A stretch of 61,257 bases of DNA from Paenibacillus tianmuensis (GCF_900100345.1 NZ_FMTT01000035.1:1-61257), one strand, 5' to 3'. Shown: positions 7,769-17,230, counted from the stretch's first letter. Notes: generated from the sequence alone by a model not told the origin. Numbers and translations: made by a program.

Positions 7769-8959
7769 ATGAGTATTCAAGTAAGCGTCGTTATGATTAC
7801 CCATAATAAATATCCTCAAAATCTATATTCCCTATATGCATTGGAAAACCAAACCTTTGACCCGAAACAAATGGAAGTCATTCTGGTAGACGATGCCTCG
7901 ACGGATAAAACGCCAAGACTGCAAAACTATCGTCCGCCATTTCATTTTCGATATATTCGCTGCGAGCAAAATGTGGGGAGATCGAAAGCTAAAAATATCG
8001 GGATTGAAGCAGCTACCGGGGAGGTCCTGATCATCATCGATGCCGAGATGATTCTGGACCCTGCTTACGTGGAACAGCATGTTCGTCTCCATCAAGCCGA
8101 CCCCAATCTGGTGGTAACGGGCTGTGCCCAACATTACAATACCTACACGGTATTAGATAAAAAATTTAATCGTGAACAATTAAAGCTGTTCAGGCGGTTG
8201 AACCGTAAAAAAAATCCCCGCTATAGGAGATTAAGGATTCTGCGTGTTTTCAAGAAATACTCGAAAATGAGGCTATTTAAGAAGCAGAGCATTTTTCAGC
8301 GAAAATACAAGAAATATGCGTACCCTACTCCCTTCTTTCGAGAGATCATTGACCGCCATGGCGTGCATTATGAAGGATATCATTTGCCGTATATTTTTGT
8401 CGTTACCCATAATATATCCGTCAGGAGAAGCACATTCGACAAAGCTGGACCGTTTGACGAAGGATTTCAAGGCTGGGGATGCGAGGACTGGGAGTTTGGC
8501 TACCGCCTGTATCGAAATGGTGTCAAAATTATTGACAACCCCAAGGTGAAGGTGTACCACCAAGAACATCCCCGTAGTCTCGGCAACCAAACGAAAGACG
8601 CTCTGATCAATTATCAATATTTTTTTACTCGGCATCCTGAATTTGAAGTGGGCGTACAATCCTTATGCTGGATGGGCAAAAACTTGCTTGAAGTCAACGA
8701 ACTGGTTATTGAATATAAAGCGATGGTTCATCAGCATCCGCATCAATACCCCCATCTGATTCAGGCATTTCCTATTTTGTTTGATCAAATTTTCACCTTA
8801 CGGATTCGCAATTTGCCCGTAGCCAACCTCATGAAGGCATCCGAGACCATGCGGGATGAGCAATGGAAACATGCTTTTTTTGCGGAATTGAATCTGCTGA
8901 AAGCTTCAAGGGAATATCCCAAATTGCTGGCGATTTTGGAGTGGTTGATCAGCAAATAA
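7769..8959 (+). CDS. Family 2 glycosyltransferase with galactosyltransferase-like C-terminal segment
   Basis: 396 residues. GT-A fold at the N-terminus (VSVVMITHNKYP, then VDDASTD, then the IIDAEM metal-binding site near residue 91). A basic linker rich in Arg/Lys runs from about 130 to 185. At about 225-255, FDEGFQGWGCEDWEFGYRLY matches the Glyco_transf_7C segment found in chondroitin-synthase-like enzymes. It is a predicted cytoplasmic polymerising or side-chain sugar transferase. There is no signal peptide or membrane helix. It is followed after 13 nt by another GT2 gene, so the two form an operon ending at the terminator at 9976. Donor sugar and acceptor are unknown. Confidence 0.85.
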   Translation: MSIQVSVVMITHNKYPQNLYSLYALENQTFDPKQMEVILVDDASTDKTPRLQNYRPPFHFRYIRCEQNVGRSKAKNIGIEAATGEVLIIIDAEMILDPAYVEQHVRLHQADPNLVVTGCAQHYNTYTVLDKKFNREQLKLFRRLNRKKNPRYRRLRILRVFKKYSKMRLFKKQSIFQRKYKKYAYPTPFFREIIDRHGVHYEGYHLPYIFVVTHNISVRRSTFDKAGPFDEGFQGWGCEDWEFGYRLYRNGVKIIDNPKVKVYHQEHPRSLGNQTKDALINYQYFFTRHPEFEVGVQSLCWMGKNLLEVNELVIEYKAMVHQHPHQYPHLIQAFPILFDQIFTLRIRNLPVANLMKASETMRDEQWKHAFFAELNLLKASREYPKLLAILEWLISK

Positions 8960-8972
8960 GCGAGGAGGATTC

Positions 8973-9962
8973 ATGATGTACATCTCCGTTGTGATGGCCG
9001 TATATAACGGCGAGAAGTATATTGAGGAAGCGATCCAAAGTATATTGAATCAGACGTATTCGCAATTTGAACTTGTTATCGTTAACGACGGTTCTTCGGA
9101 TCGAACGCGGGAAATTCTGGACGCCATTGCCGATGATCGGGTCAAAATTATTCATGCTGAAACGAATCAAGGAGCGGCAGCTTCGCTTAATTTGGGTATC
9201 GAGCATGCTTTAGGGGATTGGATTGCGATACATGACGCGGATGATCTCAGCGAACCCACCCGGTTGGAGGAACAGGCCGGCTATTTGCTGTCACACCCTG
9301 AAAGTATTGGCGTAGGCTCTTTGATCACAGGCCGAATCGGAAATGAGGTCGTAAGCAACAATTCCGAAGTCGAGTATTACAATCAAATGCTGGAAAAAGA
9401 ACAAATCTATAAACATCGGTTATTTATGTGCTATTTGTGCCACGGCTCGGTTACGTTCTCGAAACAAGCTTTCTATGATGCCGGGCGATATAATCCAATG
9501 TATAAGATTTCTTATGATTATGATCTATGGCTACGAATGTTCGAAATTGCCCCCATTGAGAAAATACCCAAAGTCTTATATCACTACAGGCTTCGCGAAG
9601 ACTCCTTAGGCAAACAAAATACGAAGCAGACGATCACCGAATTAATGACGATATCGTCTCTCCATCTCTACAACAAGCTTATTCGGGAGAAGAGGAGACT
9701 GCCTGTCCTAACCATTGTAGGCACAAGAAGAGGATGTTTGTTCTTCAAGAAACGGGTAGGCAAGAGGTTCAAAAAATTAAACTATGTCTATGTAAGAACG
9801 ATCAGAGACTCCAGAAAAATACGTTTACAGAAAAAAAGAAGAACGTTTCATGCGGCCGTGGTATTAAACAACCAGTTATCGAACGGATTAACGCATCGTC
9901 TCTTGCGTAGAGGTCCTCGCTGGAGAAGAAAAGTATTTAAAATATGGAATTATAAATATTAA
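8973..9962 (+). CDS. Family 2 glycosyltransferase
   Basis: 329 residues. A standard GT2 N-terminus (ISVVMAVYNGEKYIEEAIQSILNQT), VNDGSSD at about 37-43 and HDADD at about 84-88, the metal-binding aspartates. The last 100 residues are very basic (KKRVGKRFKKL, KKRRTF) and could bind membrane or an anionic acceptor. Two adjacent ATGs follow GAGGAGG; either could be used. It shares an operon with the preceding GT2 gene. The pair is divergent from the UDP-xylose supply genes, which suggests, without proving, that they use those donors. Confidence 0.87.
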   Translation: MMYISVVMAVYNGEKYIEEAIQSILNQTYSQFELVIVNDGSSDRTREILDAIADDRVKIIHAETNQGAAASLNLGIEHALGDWIAIHDADDLSEPTRLEEQAGYLLSHPESIGVGSLITGRIGNEVVSNNSEVEYYNQMLEKEQIYKHRLFMCYLCHGSVTFSKQAFYDAGRYNPMYKISYDYDLWLRMFEIAPIEKIPKVLYHYRLREDSLGKQNTKQTITELMTISSLHLYNKLIREKRRLPVLTIVGTRRGCLFFKKRVGKRFKKLNYVYVRTIRDSRKIRLQKKRRTFHAAVVLNNQLSNGLTHRLLRRGPRWRRKVFKIWNYKY

Positions 9963-9975
9963 ATCATGATATTTT

Positions 9976-10010
9976 CCCGAACCACCCATCAAGTGGTCCG
10001 GGACTTTTTT
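9976..10010 (+). terminator. Rho-independent terminator after the GT2 pair
   Basis: Arms CCCGAACCAC / GTGGTCCGGG around a 7-nt loop, followed by CTTTTTTT. It starts 13 nt after the stop codon. Confidence 0.85.
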
Positions 10011-10015
10011 TGAGT

Positions 10016-11086
10016 TCAGACCTTCCAACGATCTTTATTTTCGTCATAAATCAGTTCCATAATTTGAGGTGCGGGGATTTGAATGCTCCAGTTCGGATAA
10101 TGCTTCCGGAACTTTGATGTATCCGAAATATACCAGATGTGATCGCCTGTTCTAGGTTGGTCACAGTAGGAATAGTTTAGCTTTTTGCTGGTAATGTGCT
10201 GGGCCCATTCGATCGTTTCAAGAATGGAGATGTTCGAATCACGCCCGCCGCCAAGATTATAAACTTCGCCTCCCCGCTTTGGATTTTGAAAGAATGCATG
10301 AAAGGCCGCGACAACATCGCTCGCATGGATGATATCCCGGACTTGCTTTCCCTTGTATCCGAATATGGTGTATGAACTATTCGTCATGGCGCACTTTAAC
10401 AGGTAATTGATGAATCCGTGCAGCTGTACCCCGGATTGTCTGGAGCCGCTCAATACGCCTCCGCGAAAACAGACCGTTTTCAACTGAAAATAGCGGCCGT
10501 ACTCCTGGACAATGACATCTGCCGCAAGCTTTGACGCGCCAAACAAGGAATGCAAACATTGGTCTACACTGAGCGTTTCCGGTATTCCATTAGAGTAGGG
10601 ATGTCCCGAATCAAGCTCCCATCGACTTTCTTGCTCCAAAAACGGTAGCTCGTTCGGACGGTCGCCATACACTTTATTCGTCGAGGTAAAAATAAACACG
10701 GCTTCCGGACAATGCAGACGCATCATTTCAAGCAGATTCAGTGTCCCGCTGGCATTAATATGGAAATCCGTGAGCGGCTCTCTGGCAGCCCAATCATGAG
10801 ACGGCTGCGCGGCGGTATGAATGATGAGCGCTATATCCTGCTTGTACTTTAGAAAGATTTCGCTAAGCGCGTGATGATCCCGTATATCCACGTCATAATG
10901 TACATAGTTTGCTCCCAAGTTTTTCTCAAGCCGGCTTCGGTTCCATCTCGTTGTCCCCTCCGGGCCAAAGAAGTCTTGACGCATATCGTTATCCATGCCA
11001 ATGACACGATAGCCCAGGCTCGCATAATATTCGGTCGCTTCGGACCCGATCAGCCCGGCAGAGCCTGTGATCACGACAACAGACAT
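10016..11086 (-). CDS. CDP-paratose 2-epimerase-like NAD-dependent epimerase
   Basis: 356 residues. NAD-binding GSAGLIG near the N-terminus, a [10 protein letters not shown] segment, [17 protein letters not shown] and the RDIIHASDV motif together match the CDP-paratose/CDP-tyvelose 2-epimerase subfamily of extended SDRs rather than GalE. The start is ATG at 11086, with GAGGAGG 7 nt upstream; a longer reading frame from 11275 only overlaps the previous gene. It overlaps the upstream GT61 gene by 16 nt, so they are coupled. No CDP-sugar synthesis gene is in the window, so the true substrate may be another nucleotide sugar. Confidence 0.8.
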   Translation of the reverse strand: MSVVVITGSAGLIGSEATEYYASLGYRVIGMDNDMRQDFFGPEGTTRWNRSRLEKNLGANYVHYDVDIRDHHALSEIFLKYKQDIALIIHTAAQPSHDWAAREPLTDFHINASGTLNLLEMMRLHCPEAVFIFTSTNKVYGDRPNELPFLEQESRWELDSGHPYSNGIPETLSVDQCLHSLFGASKLAADVIVQEYGRYFQLKTVCFRGGVLSGSRQSGVQLHGFINYLLKCAMTNSSYTIFGYKGKQVRDIIHASDVVAAFHAFFQNPKRGGEVYNLGGGRDSNISILETIEWAQHITSKKLNYSYCDQPRTGDHIWYISDTSKFRKHYPNWSIQIPAPQIMELIYDENKDRWKV

Positions 11087-12135
11087 GACAACACCTCCTC
11101 TAATCGATGGGGATCTATGGACATATCGTCGAAACCACTCCAATAATGATTCGGATTTTCTTGATGTCCAATGATCATGTTGTAATCCAACTGTATTAAT
11201 CTGCTGAGCAACCAGTAATGCGGCTCCATAAAGCTTGGGCTGAATAATTCGATGACCTTGGTGTCCGGCTTGCAAAAAACGAGATTCGCGAGCCCGGCTC
11301 CATGCGGTGCAACGACCATTTTGGCGGAATGAAACAATCGGATTTGCCGAGCCAACGGCAGGGACTCCAGCTCGACGCTTTGAAATCCATACTTTTCCAG
11401 CAGACCGAATAGGGCATGTTCATTCATCACTCTTCGATAGGAATTCCGTCTGATGTAAATCCGCTCGTATCCAGGTTCCTCCCGAATGTCCATATGGGGT
11501 AAAAGTAAATGTCGAACATACGTGCAAGACCACGCATTTGGCAAATTCACATAGGAGGGAACGATGAGCTGTCGCGCTTGCAGATGAAAAAGCCCATACG
11601 GTTGAATGATTTTTTCGGCAGGTATGCCGCATGCGGCAAGTGTTTGAAGCTGAAATGGCAGCCAGTTGTGGTTGACGATATATTTGTCTATTGGGATCTG
11701 GGTCATTTGCAGCAAATGAACGCGGGCGGTCGTCTCCAATAACCAATGATAGTAATTTTTAGCGGCCGGATGGTTAAGCAAAGCAACGGTTTTATCGGTT
11801 CGGATCAGTGGCGGCAGCTTATGCTCCTGAAATACGGAATGCTCCGGCGGCATTTTCGCCCATTCAATCGAAACATCCCATAATAGTTTATGGTCGGGTG
11901 AGATAACCGCCCGCTCGCCCAAGACCCGTCCGTTGGGCACGATGGCAACAAATGCCTTGTTGCCGAGCTTGGGTCTACCGACGAGCAATTGCAATTCTTC
12001 TTTTTTTCTAACGGTGGGAATCGGAGTTTCCGGATAAATAGAATATAATAACCTTTCGTTCTGCGACTGGTTGATCCAATCTAATGTGGATTGGTAAAAA
12101 CCTGCAGGAGGCATCAATTCGCTTGAATGGGTCAT
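11071..12135 (-). CDS. Family 61 glycosyltransferase (DUF563)
   Basis: 354 residues. The C-terminal half carries the GT61 core: [14 protein letters not shown], then [38 protein letters not shown] (about 260-300). The N-terminal half contains NYYHWLLET, also conserved in the family. It is a predicted cytoplasmic glycosyltransferase of unknown donor. It is coupled to the following epimerase gene. The gene order GT61 then epimerase is repeated at 15162-13048. The two GT61 proteins are clearly related (shared PHGAGL, NYYHW/FNYFHW and HNW/RQWFP blocks) but not close copies. Confidence 0.85.
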   Translation of the reverse strand: MTHSSELMPPAGFYQSTLDWINQSQNERLLYSIYPETPIPTVRKKEELQLLVGRPKLGNKAFVAIVPNGRVLGERAVISPDHKLLWDVSIEWAKMPPEHSVFQEHKLPPLIRTDKTVALLNHPAAKNYYHWLLETTARVHLLQMTQIPIDKYIVNHNWLPFQLQTLAACGIPAEKIIQPYGLFHLQARQLIVPSYVNLPNAWSCTYVRHLLLPHMDIREEPGYERIYIRRNSYRRVMNEHALFGLLEKYGFQSVELESLPLARQIRLFHSAKMVVAPHGAGLANLVFCKPDTKVIELFSPSFMEPHYWLLSRLIQLDYNMIIGHQENPNHYWSGFDDMSIDPHRLEEVLSCLLS

Positions 12136-12249
12136 CGTTTCTAGCAGCTCCTTTGGCGGTCAACGACGTTTTCCTACATTTTATGAACACAGCCTTAGAA
12201 GGACACGGCTATGGCATAACGGCATCCGGTTTGGGACGAAAATAGGTTC

Positions 12250-12277
12250 ACCAAAAGATTGGAAGCATCATAAAGTA
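12250..12277 (+). promoter_or_regulatory. Candidate SigmaK promoter, AC-N17-CATAAAGTA
   Basis: AC at 12250-12251, 17 nt, then CATAAAGTA at 12269-12277, matching the SigmaK consensus AC-N16/17-CATANNNTA at every defined position. It ends 40 bp before the methyltransferase-like gene. Only consensus matching supports it, but the same full pattern occurs before the giant repeat gene. Confidence 0.55.
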
Positions 12278-12316
12278 CTAATAAATTGTCCACCAACTTG
12301 GAGGAGGAACCGAGCA

Positions 12317-13015
12317 ATGAGGTTTACGAAATATATAAACGGAATTTCATTCTCATGGCTGCAGCCGAACATGTCTCCTAGTTCTCCTATCGACAACATG
12401 CTTGATTTTGAGTTAGCGAATACGAAATTGCCGGAAGCGGATCAACAAACAAAAGAAAGTTTTTACGAGCTGTGCAAAATACCAAGAATGTCAACCCTCG
12501 CCTTGGGAGCCATCATTAATAAAGGCGTATCGCAAATGGACAATCGCCATGCTTTTGTGAACATAGGGGTTTGGCATGGGTTCACATTTCTTGCCGGAAT
12601 GATCAATAATCCGAATAAAAAATGTATCGGTGTCGATAACTTCTCGGAATTTTGGGGGCCGCGAGAGGACTTTACATCACGATTTTCATATTACAAAAGC
12701 GATTCTCATGCCTTCCATGACATGGATTACGTTGACTACTTCCTTCATACGCACAACGATCCGATTGGCTTTTACATTTATGACGGTGCCCATGATTACT
12801 ATAATCAATTAACAGGACTACAGTTAGCCGAACCTTTCTTCGGCGATCATTGCATTGTTATGGTAGACGATACAAACTGGGAACAACCTCGACAAGCTAC
12901 ACTTGATTTTATGGCCAATAGTGTAAATGACTATAAAATACTCTTTGATTCATCTACCGCTTATAACGGGCATCCTACCTTTTGGAATGGTGTGACCCTA
13001 TTCCAAAAAAGATAA
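12317..13015 (+). CDS. Class I SAM-dependent methyltransferase-like protein
   Basis: 232 residues. FVNIGVWHGFTFLAGM (about 74-89) resembles the glycine-rich SAM loop, CIGVDNF the acidic end of strand 2, and IYDGAHDY with VMVDDTNW the later strands of Methyltransf_24-type proteins found in glycan clusters. It may methylate a sugar, but the SAM loop is atypical and catalysis is unproven. The ATG follows GGAGGAGG. It is a single rightward gene between leftward GT61 modules, with its own SigmaK-like promoter and ending in a convergent hairpin. Confidence 0.65.
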   Translation: MRFTKYINGISFSWLQPNMSPSSPIDNMLDFELANTKLPEADQQTKESFYELCKIPRMSTLALGAIINKGVSQMDNRHAFVNIGVWHGFTFLAGMINNPNKKCIGVDNFSEFWGPREDFTSRFSYYKSDSHAFHDMDYVDYFLHTHNDPIGFYIYDGAHDYYNQLTGLQLAEPFFGDHCIVMVDDTNWEQPRQATLDFMANSVNDYKILFDSSTAYNGHPTFWNGVTLFQKR

Positions 13016-13020
13016 CGAAA

Positions 13021-13060
13021 ACAAACCATTTGACTTGCTTCAAGCAGTCAAGTGGTTTGT
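13021..13060. terminator. Convergent bidirectional terminator
   Basis: Arms ACAAACCATTTGAC / GTCAAGTGGTTTGT between the ends of the methyltransferase-like gene and the leftward epimerase gene, whose last codons it overlaps. Confidence 0.7.
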
Positions 13061-13968
13061 TCGTTCTGGAAAAGCTTTTCAACTCCCCGATCCAGTGTAA
13101 TTTTCGGCGACCAGCCTAATTTTTTCAACTTTTTATTGCAAAGCACATTCCAGCTCAAATCGCCCTCTTTCGCGGATACATATACAGGCGGGACCGAACG
13201 GCGAGCAGCCTTCATCATGATTTTTAAAAGCTCATTTAACGATGTCCCGCACTGTGTTCCGACATTGAATATATCATTCGCCATGTTGTCCGGCTGTAGA
13301 AACAGCAGGTTGGCTGCGACGATATCGTCAACGTGAATATAATCGCGCACCTGCTCCCCATCTCCGAATATCACAGGTCTCTCCCCTCTTCTGAGCTGCT
13401 CCATAACAATCGAGATAATACCTGACTCGCCATGCGGATTTTGACGGGGACCGTAGACGTTGGAATACCGCAAAATGGTCCATTGATAACCGTATAGGTC
13501 AGCGTATAGGCGAACATATTGTTCAGCTGCGAATTTATTGATCCCGTAGGGGGAGATCGGCTTGCAGGAATAAGCTTCCGAAATGGCTTTACGCGGCGTA
13601 TTCCCATAGATCGCTCCGCCGGTGGAAGCAAAGATGATTTTTTTCACTTTTGCACTACCAGCCGCGCGAAGTAAACGAACCGTATTCGTCACATTCGTTT
13701 CGATATCCATGCAGGGTTGATTTACAGACAATCTAACATTGGCTTGCGCCGCATGGTGATTAACGAGATCAGGCTTCATCTCGCAAATAATGTCTTCCAG
13801 CCGGGGGTCCGAGAGGCTGACGATGACATATTCGGCTTTGTGATTTCTGTACTCTTTGTGTCCTGTGGACAGATCATCCAAAACAATGACTTCATGGCCG
13901 TGATCGATATATTGATCTACCAAATGTGAACCAATAAAGCCCGCTCCGCCTGTGACTAAAATTTTCAT
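13048..13968 (-). CDS. UDP-glucose 4-epimerase-like NAD-dependent epimerase
   Basis: 306 residues, an extended SDR. GGAGFIG at 7-13, HHAAQANVRLSV near 90, ASTGGAIYG near 124-132, and the catalytic Tyr-x3-Lys in SPYGINKFAAE. The late RDYIHVDDIV motif is typical of GalE-type enzymes. It would interconvert UDP-hexoses or UDP-pentoses such as UDP-xylose and UDP-arabinose; the exact substrate is not readable. The ATG has AAGGGGAG upstream. It lies 18 nt after the GT61 gene at 13987, forming the second GT61/epimerase module. Confidence 0.85.
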   Translation of the reverse strand: MKILVTGGAGFIGSHLVDQYIDHGHEVIVLDDLSTGHKEYRNHKAEYVIVSLSDPRLEDIICEMKPDLVNHHAAQANVRLSVNQPCMDIETNVTNTVRLLRAAGSAKVKKIIFASTGGAIYGNTPRKAISEAYSCKPISPYGINKFAAEQYVRLYADLYGYQWTILRYSNVYGPRQNPHGESGIISIVMEQLRRGERPVIFGDGEQVRDYIHVDDIVAANLLFLQPDNMANDIFNVGTQCGTSLNELLKIMMKAARRSVPPVYVSAKEGDLSWNVLCNKKLKKLGWSPKITLDRGVEKLFQNEQTT

Positions 13969-13986
13969 ATGCGCTCCCCTTCAAGC

Positions 13987-15162
13987 TCATAGCCCGGCAC
14001 GTGTGATTAGCTGTAGCAATTGCTCCACATTTACCGTATAGTCCAACTTTTCATGATTTTTGTTGACGTGAGCAATCAAGTAATAATAATCCAACTGAAC
14101 ATGATTGCTGACCATCCAGAAGAAGGCGGGCATATATTGTGTCGAAAACAGCTCGATGACCTTCGTTCCCGGCTTGCAAAATACCAGATTGGTAAGGCCG
14201 GCGCCATGCGGAGCAATGATAAATTTAGCGCAAGAAAATAATTGGACTTGCTCGGCAACCTTCATAGAATCCAGTGTCACTTTTTTAAATCCGAGTGCAG
14301 CCAATTGATCGACGACTTCCTCCTCATTGATGACTCTCCGGTGCCTTGCATACTCCCGGCTAATGTAGATGTATTCGTGCTGCATCGAACAATCGTTATG
14401 GCTTGGATGCAGGAATGTAGCTCTAAGAAAATCACAAGGCCATTTGGGAATGACACTCGGTTTGATAAACGTGTTAGTGTTAAAATTATAGCGGTTTATT
14501 ATGGAAGGAACGACGAGCTTGCGTGCTTGCAGGTCAACCCGGCTATCGATTATTTTTTCGTTGGGAATTCCAAGAACGGCAAGCGTTTCGTCTTGAAAGG
14601 GAGGAAACCATTGACGATTCAAGACAAATTTATCGATCCGAAAACCGCTTTTGCGCAGCAATTCGATTCGCGGCAATACGTCGAACATCCAATGGAAATA
14701 GTTAAAAGAGGCACAAAAGGCGAGGACAGCGACGGTACCCGGAATGTATTGAAAAGGACGTGATTTCCAGGTCCGATAGGCTTTCCGTTTTTTTATGGGT
14801 TGAAGATGCTCGGCATTAAATTCAAATTCAAAGGAAACATCTTGTAGAAGCTTATATCTTGCCGAGAGGATGTAAGCTTTGTCGCCGCATACACGGCCAT
14901 ACTTTAGCACGGCGACAAAGGCGGCGGGCGACTTTACTGTACGGGCCCGAAAGTCCTCGTATAGTTCGGGAACAAGTCGTTTCGCTTCCGAAAAATGAAG
15001 GATCTGACCGCGATAATACCTTTTATAATGTTTTCGGACGCGCAGCTTTGACCGGGAATATCTCGCCATAAGATACTTCCACGTTGTACGGAAAAACCAA
15101 TCTGGATTTCTCCTCACGATCTTTCTTTTACGTATGTCCATCACCCCATTCATCCGCTGCAA
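13987..15162 (-). CDS. Family 61 glycosyltransferase (DUF563)
   Basis: 391 residues. The GT61 core lies at about 290-350 (YISREYARHRRVINEEE, FSCAKFIIAPHGAGLTNLVFCKPGTKVIELF), with FNYFHWMFD near 175. The first 60 residues are strongly basic (KRKIVRRN, RSKLRVRKHYKRYYRG). The start is uncertain: ATGs at 15162, 15153 and 15141 are all in frame, and a SigmaE-like -10 ends only 10 nt before the first, so 15153 or 15141 may be used. It is in an operon with the epimerase gene downstream. Confidence 0.85.
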   Translation of the reverse strand: MQRMNGVMDIRKRKIVRRNPDWFFRTTWKYLMARYSRSKLRVRKHYKRYYRGQILHFSEAKRLVPELYEDFRARTVKSPAAFVAVLKYGRVCGDKAYILSARYKLLQDVSFEFEFNAEHLQPIKKRKAYRTWKSRPFQYIPGTVAVLAFCASFNYFHWMFDVLPRIELLRKSGFRIDKFVLNRQWFPPFQDETLAVLGIPNEKIIDSRVDLQARKLVVPSIINRYNFNTNTFIKPSVIPKWPCDFLRATFLHPSHNDCSMQHEYIYISREYARHRRVINEEEVVDQLAALGFKKVTLDSMKVAEQVQLFSCAKFIIAPHGAGLTNLVFCKPGTKVIELFSTQYMPAFFWMVSNHVQLDYYYLIAHVNKNHEKLDYTVNVEQLLQLITRAGL

Positions 15163-15171
15163 ATTGCTAAG

Positions 15172-15199
15172 ATTATATGCAGCACCGTACTCGGACTAT
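15172..15199 (-). promoter_or_regulatory. Candidate SigmaE-like promoter, ATA-N17-CATATAAT
   Basis: On the minus strand ATA (15199-15197), 17 nt, then CATATAAT (15179-15172), one mismatch from the SigmaE -10 CATACANT. It implies a very short leader for the GT61 gene. Weak on its own. Confidence 0.35.
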
Positions 15200-15268
15200 T
15201 ACGGGGATACGAAACCTGGCGGCCGCGATTCCATCGATTGACAGAAGAGAGGAAACAGAGTATCATTT

Positions 15269-15285
15269 TTAGTACTTAGTACTAA
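15269..15285. promoter_or_regulatory. FapR-type operator before fabH
   Basis: Perfect palindrome TTAGTAC-TTA-GTACTAA, extended by flanking A/T, closely resembling FapR operators of Bacillus fatty-acid genes (TTAGTACC...GTACTAA). It lies 54 bp upstream of fabH, so repression relieved by malonyl-CoA is likely. fapR itself is not in the window. Confidence 0.75.
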
Positions 15286-15338
15286 TACCTGAACATAACA
15301 CTAAATTTCATAACCATTTCATGAATGAGGTGACCTTT

Positions 15339-16376
15339 ATGAAATCCCATCCTTTCTCTTCCTCCCCCGCTATGCTTTACCGCTCCCGTATTACCGCCAT
15401 CGGCAGCTACGTCCCCGAACGCCGTCTGACGAACGCCGATCTGGAGCGCATGGTGGAAACCAACGACGAGTGGATCGTACAGCGGACCGGCATCCGTGAG
15501 CGGCGCATCAGCGCGCCGGAGGAGTATACGAGCCACTTGTGCATCCGGGCCGTGCAGCAGCTTGCCGACCGCTACGGCGCCGTGTTAGACGATGTCGATC
15601 TGCTTATCGTCGGCACCAGCACGCCGGATTTCGCTTTCCCTGCGACCGCCTGTCAGGTTCAAGCTCATTTCGGCATGAAGCGGACGACCTCCTTCGATTT
15701 GAGCGCCGCGTGCGCCGGGTTCGTCTACGGCCTGCATCTGGCTGACGGGATGATCGCTTCCGGCCTGCACCGCAAGGCGCTCGTCATCGGCGCCGATGCC
15801 CTATCCAAGATCACCGACTATACGGACCGTACGACGTGCATTCTATTCGGCGACGGCGCCGGAGCGGTCCTGCTTGAGCGGGACGATTCGGACGATTCCG
15901 GCCCGCAGTTTCTCGCTTATACGGGCGGTACCGACGGCAGCGGCGGGCCTCACATTTATCGCTCCCTGCTTGCCGATCATATGAACGGCAGCCCGGTCAA
16001 TACGAGCGGCAAGCTTGTCCAGAACGGCCGCGAGGTGTACAAATTCGCCGTTCAGACGATTCCGAAAGGCGTGAACGACCTGCTGAGCCAAACCGGCTTG
16101 TCTACGGATGCCATTGACTGGTTCGTCCCGCACAGCGCCAACCTGCGCATCATCGATTCCGTATGCGAGAAGATGGGGATTCCTTTGGAACGGACGCTGC
16201 ATACGATCGAGAAGTACGGCAATACGTCTGCGGCTACGATTCCGCTTGCGCTGGAGGAAGCAGCCCGGGAAGAGAAGCTGAAGGACGGCGATACCGTCCT
16301 GCTGTTCGGCTTCGGCGGCGGGCTCGTTTACGGCGGCCTGCTGCTAAGCTGGAAGGCGCTATCTCCAAAAGCATAG
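15339..16376 (+). CDS. fabH: 3-oxoacyl-ACP synthase III (KAS III)
   Basis: 345 residues, full length. The catalytic triad is visible: Cys125 in SAACAGF, His265 in VPHSANLR, Asn295 in EKYGNTSAA. The C-terminus GFGGGLVYGG is conserved in FabH. It condenses acyl-CoA with malonyl-ACP to begin fatty-acid synthesis. The ATG at 15339 is chosen because GAGGTGA precedes it at 15327-15333; an upstream in-frame ATG at 15321 overlaps that site. It stands alone, without fabF or fabD. Bacillus species often carry two FabH copies, so this may be the second. A FapR-type operator lies upstream. Confidence 0.93.
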   Translation: MKSHPFSSSPAMLYRSRITAIGSYVPERRLTNADLERMVETNDEWIVQRTGIRERRISAPEEYTSHLCIRAVQQLADRYGAVLDDVDLLIVGTSTPDFAFPATACQVQAHFGMKRTTSFDLSAACAGFVYGLHLADGMIASGLHRKALVIGADALSKITDYTDRTTCILFGDGAGAVLLERDDSDDSGPQFLAYTGGTDGSGGPHIYRSLLADHMNGSPVNTSGKLVQNGREVYKFAVQTIPKGVNDLLSQTGLSTDAIDWFVPHSANLRIIDSVCEKMGIPLERTLHTIEKYGNTSAATIPLALEEAAREEKLKDGDTVLLFGFGGGLVYGGLLLSWKALSPKA

Positions 16377-16388
16377 ACACGTGAAAAA

Positions 16389-16425
16389 GAGTCCGTCCTT
16401 CCTCCTTGAGGCTAAGTACGGACTC
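16389..16425 (+). terminator. Hairpin after fabH
   Basis: Arms GAGTCCGT / ACGGACTC with a 21-nt loop, followed by TCTCCTTT. It starts 12 nt after the stop. Confidence 0.55.
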
Positions 16426-16501
16426 TCTCCTTTAAGATAACCTTGTTCACTTCTTCGCCAAGCCAAGGCTTGCCCGGGACCACGGTATTTACCCAGACGG
16501 T

Positions 16502-17230
16502 TCATATAAAAGCATGCGGATCGACGCCCCATTTATCGATAAACTTTTGGCGGTTCGTTTTCAGCAAGGCCTTGATTTTATCCCGGCTTTCCAATTTGAA
16601 GCTGGCACTGCCGCGGTGGTAGATGAACGCATCCCCCACGATAAACAGACGGTATCCGGCTTGCCGGGCACGGTAACAATAGTCGTCGTCTTCAAAATGC
16701 CCGGGCGAAAACCGCTCGTCAAGCTCCCCGATCCGGTCCATCAGCTCCCGTTTGAACAGGAAGCACAGTCCGACGATCCGCTCCGTCTCACGCCATTGGA
16801 GGCTGTCCGGCTGATTCATGCGAGCCGCCATATCGGCAATCGAGGTGAAAGGCTCCTTGATCTTCTGCTTCCCGCTGGCATAGTTCGTCATCGGCCCGAC
16901 AAGGCCGACATCGTCGCTGCTGTACAGGCAGCGCATCATATTGTCCAGTGCGCCTGCCGTCATCTGCGTGTCGTTGTTGAGCAGCATCAGCGCATCGCCT
17001 GTAGAGACCCGCAGCCCGAAGTTGCAGGCAGCGGGAAACCCGCGGTTACCGGGCAGCGAGACGAGCTTGACTTTATGTTGAAGGCACAGCCGGAGCGACG
17101 GGTCGGAGGAGCCGTTATCTACCACGATCACTTCGTGAGGCATGGTTACGTGCTTCCGAATCGACTCCAGACACGGAGACAGCCATTTGGCCCCGTTATA
17201 ATTCGGAATAATGATACTAACGGTTTCCAT
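16502..17230 (-). CDS. Family 2 glycosyltransferase (rhamnosyltransferase-like)
   Basis: 242 residues, a compact GT2. VSIIIPNYNGAKWL at the N-terminus, VVDNGSSDPS at about 36-45, LLNNDTQM at about 83-90 and FEDDDYCYRARQAGYRL at about 175-191. This last motif is typical of WcaA/rhamnosyltransferase-like GT2 enzymes. It is the last gene of the long leftward sps-like operon; its ATG overlaps the previous stop (TAATG). RfbC and RfbD homologues upstream point to a deoxyhexose donor, but donor specificity is inferred only from context. Confidence 0.87.
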   Translation of the reverse strand: METVSIIIPNYNGAKWLSPCLESIRKHVTMPHEVIVVDNGSSDPSLRLCLQHKVKLVSLPGNRGFPAACNFGLRVSTGDALMLLNNDTQMTAGALDNMMRCLYSSDDVGLVGPMTNYASGKQKIKEPFTSIADMAARMNQPDSLQWRETERIVGLCFLFKRELMDRIGELDERFSPGHFEDDDYCYRARQAGYRLFIVGDAFIYHRGSASFKLESRDKIKALLKTNRQKFIDKWGVDPHAFI

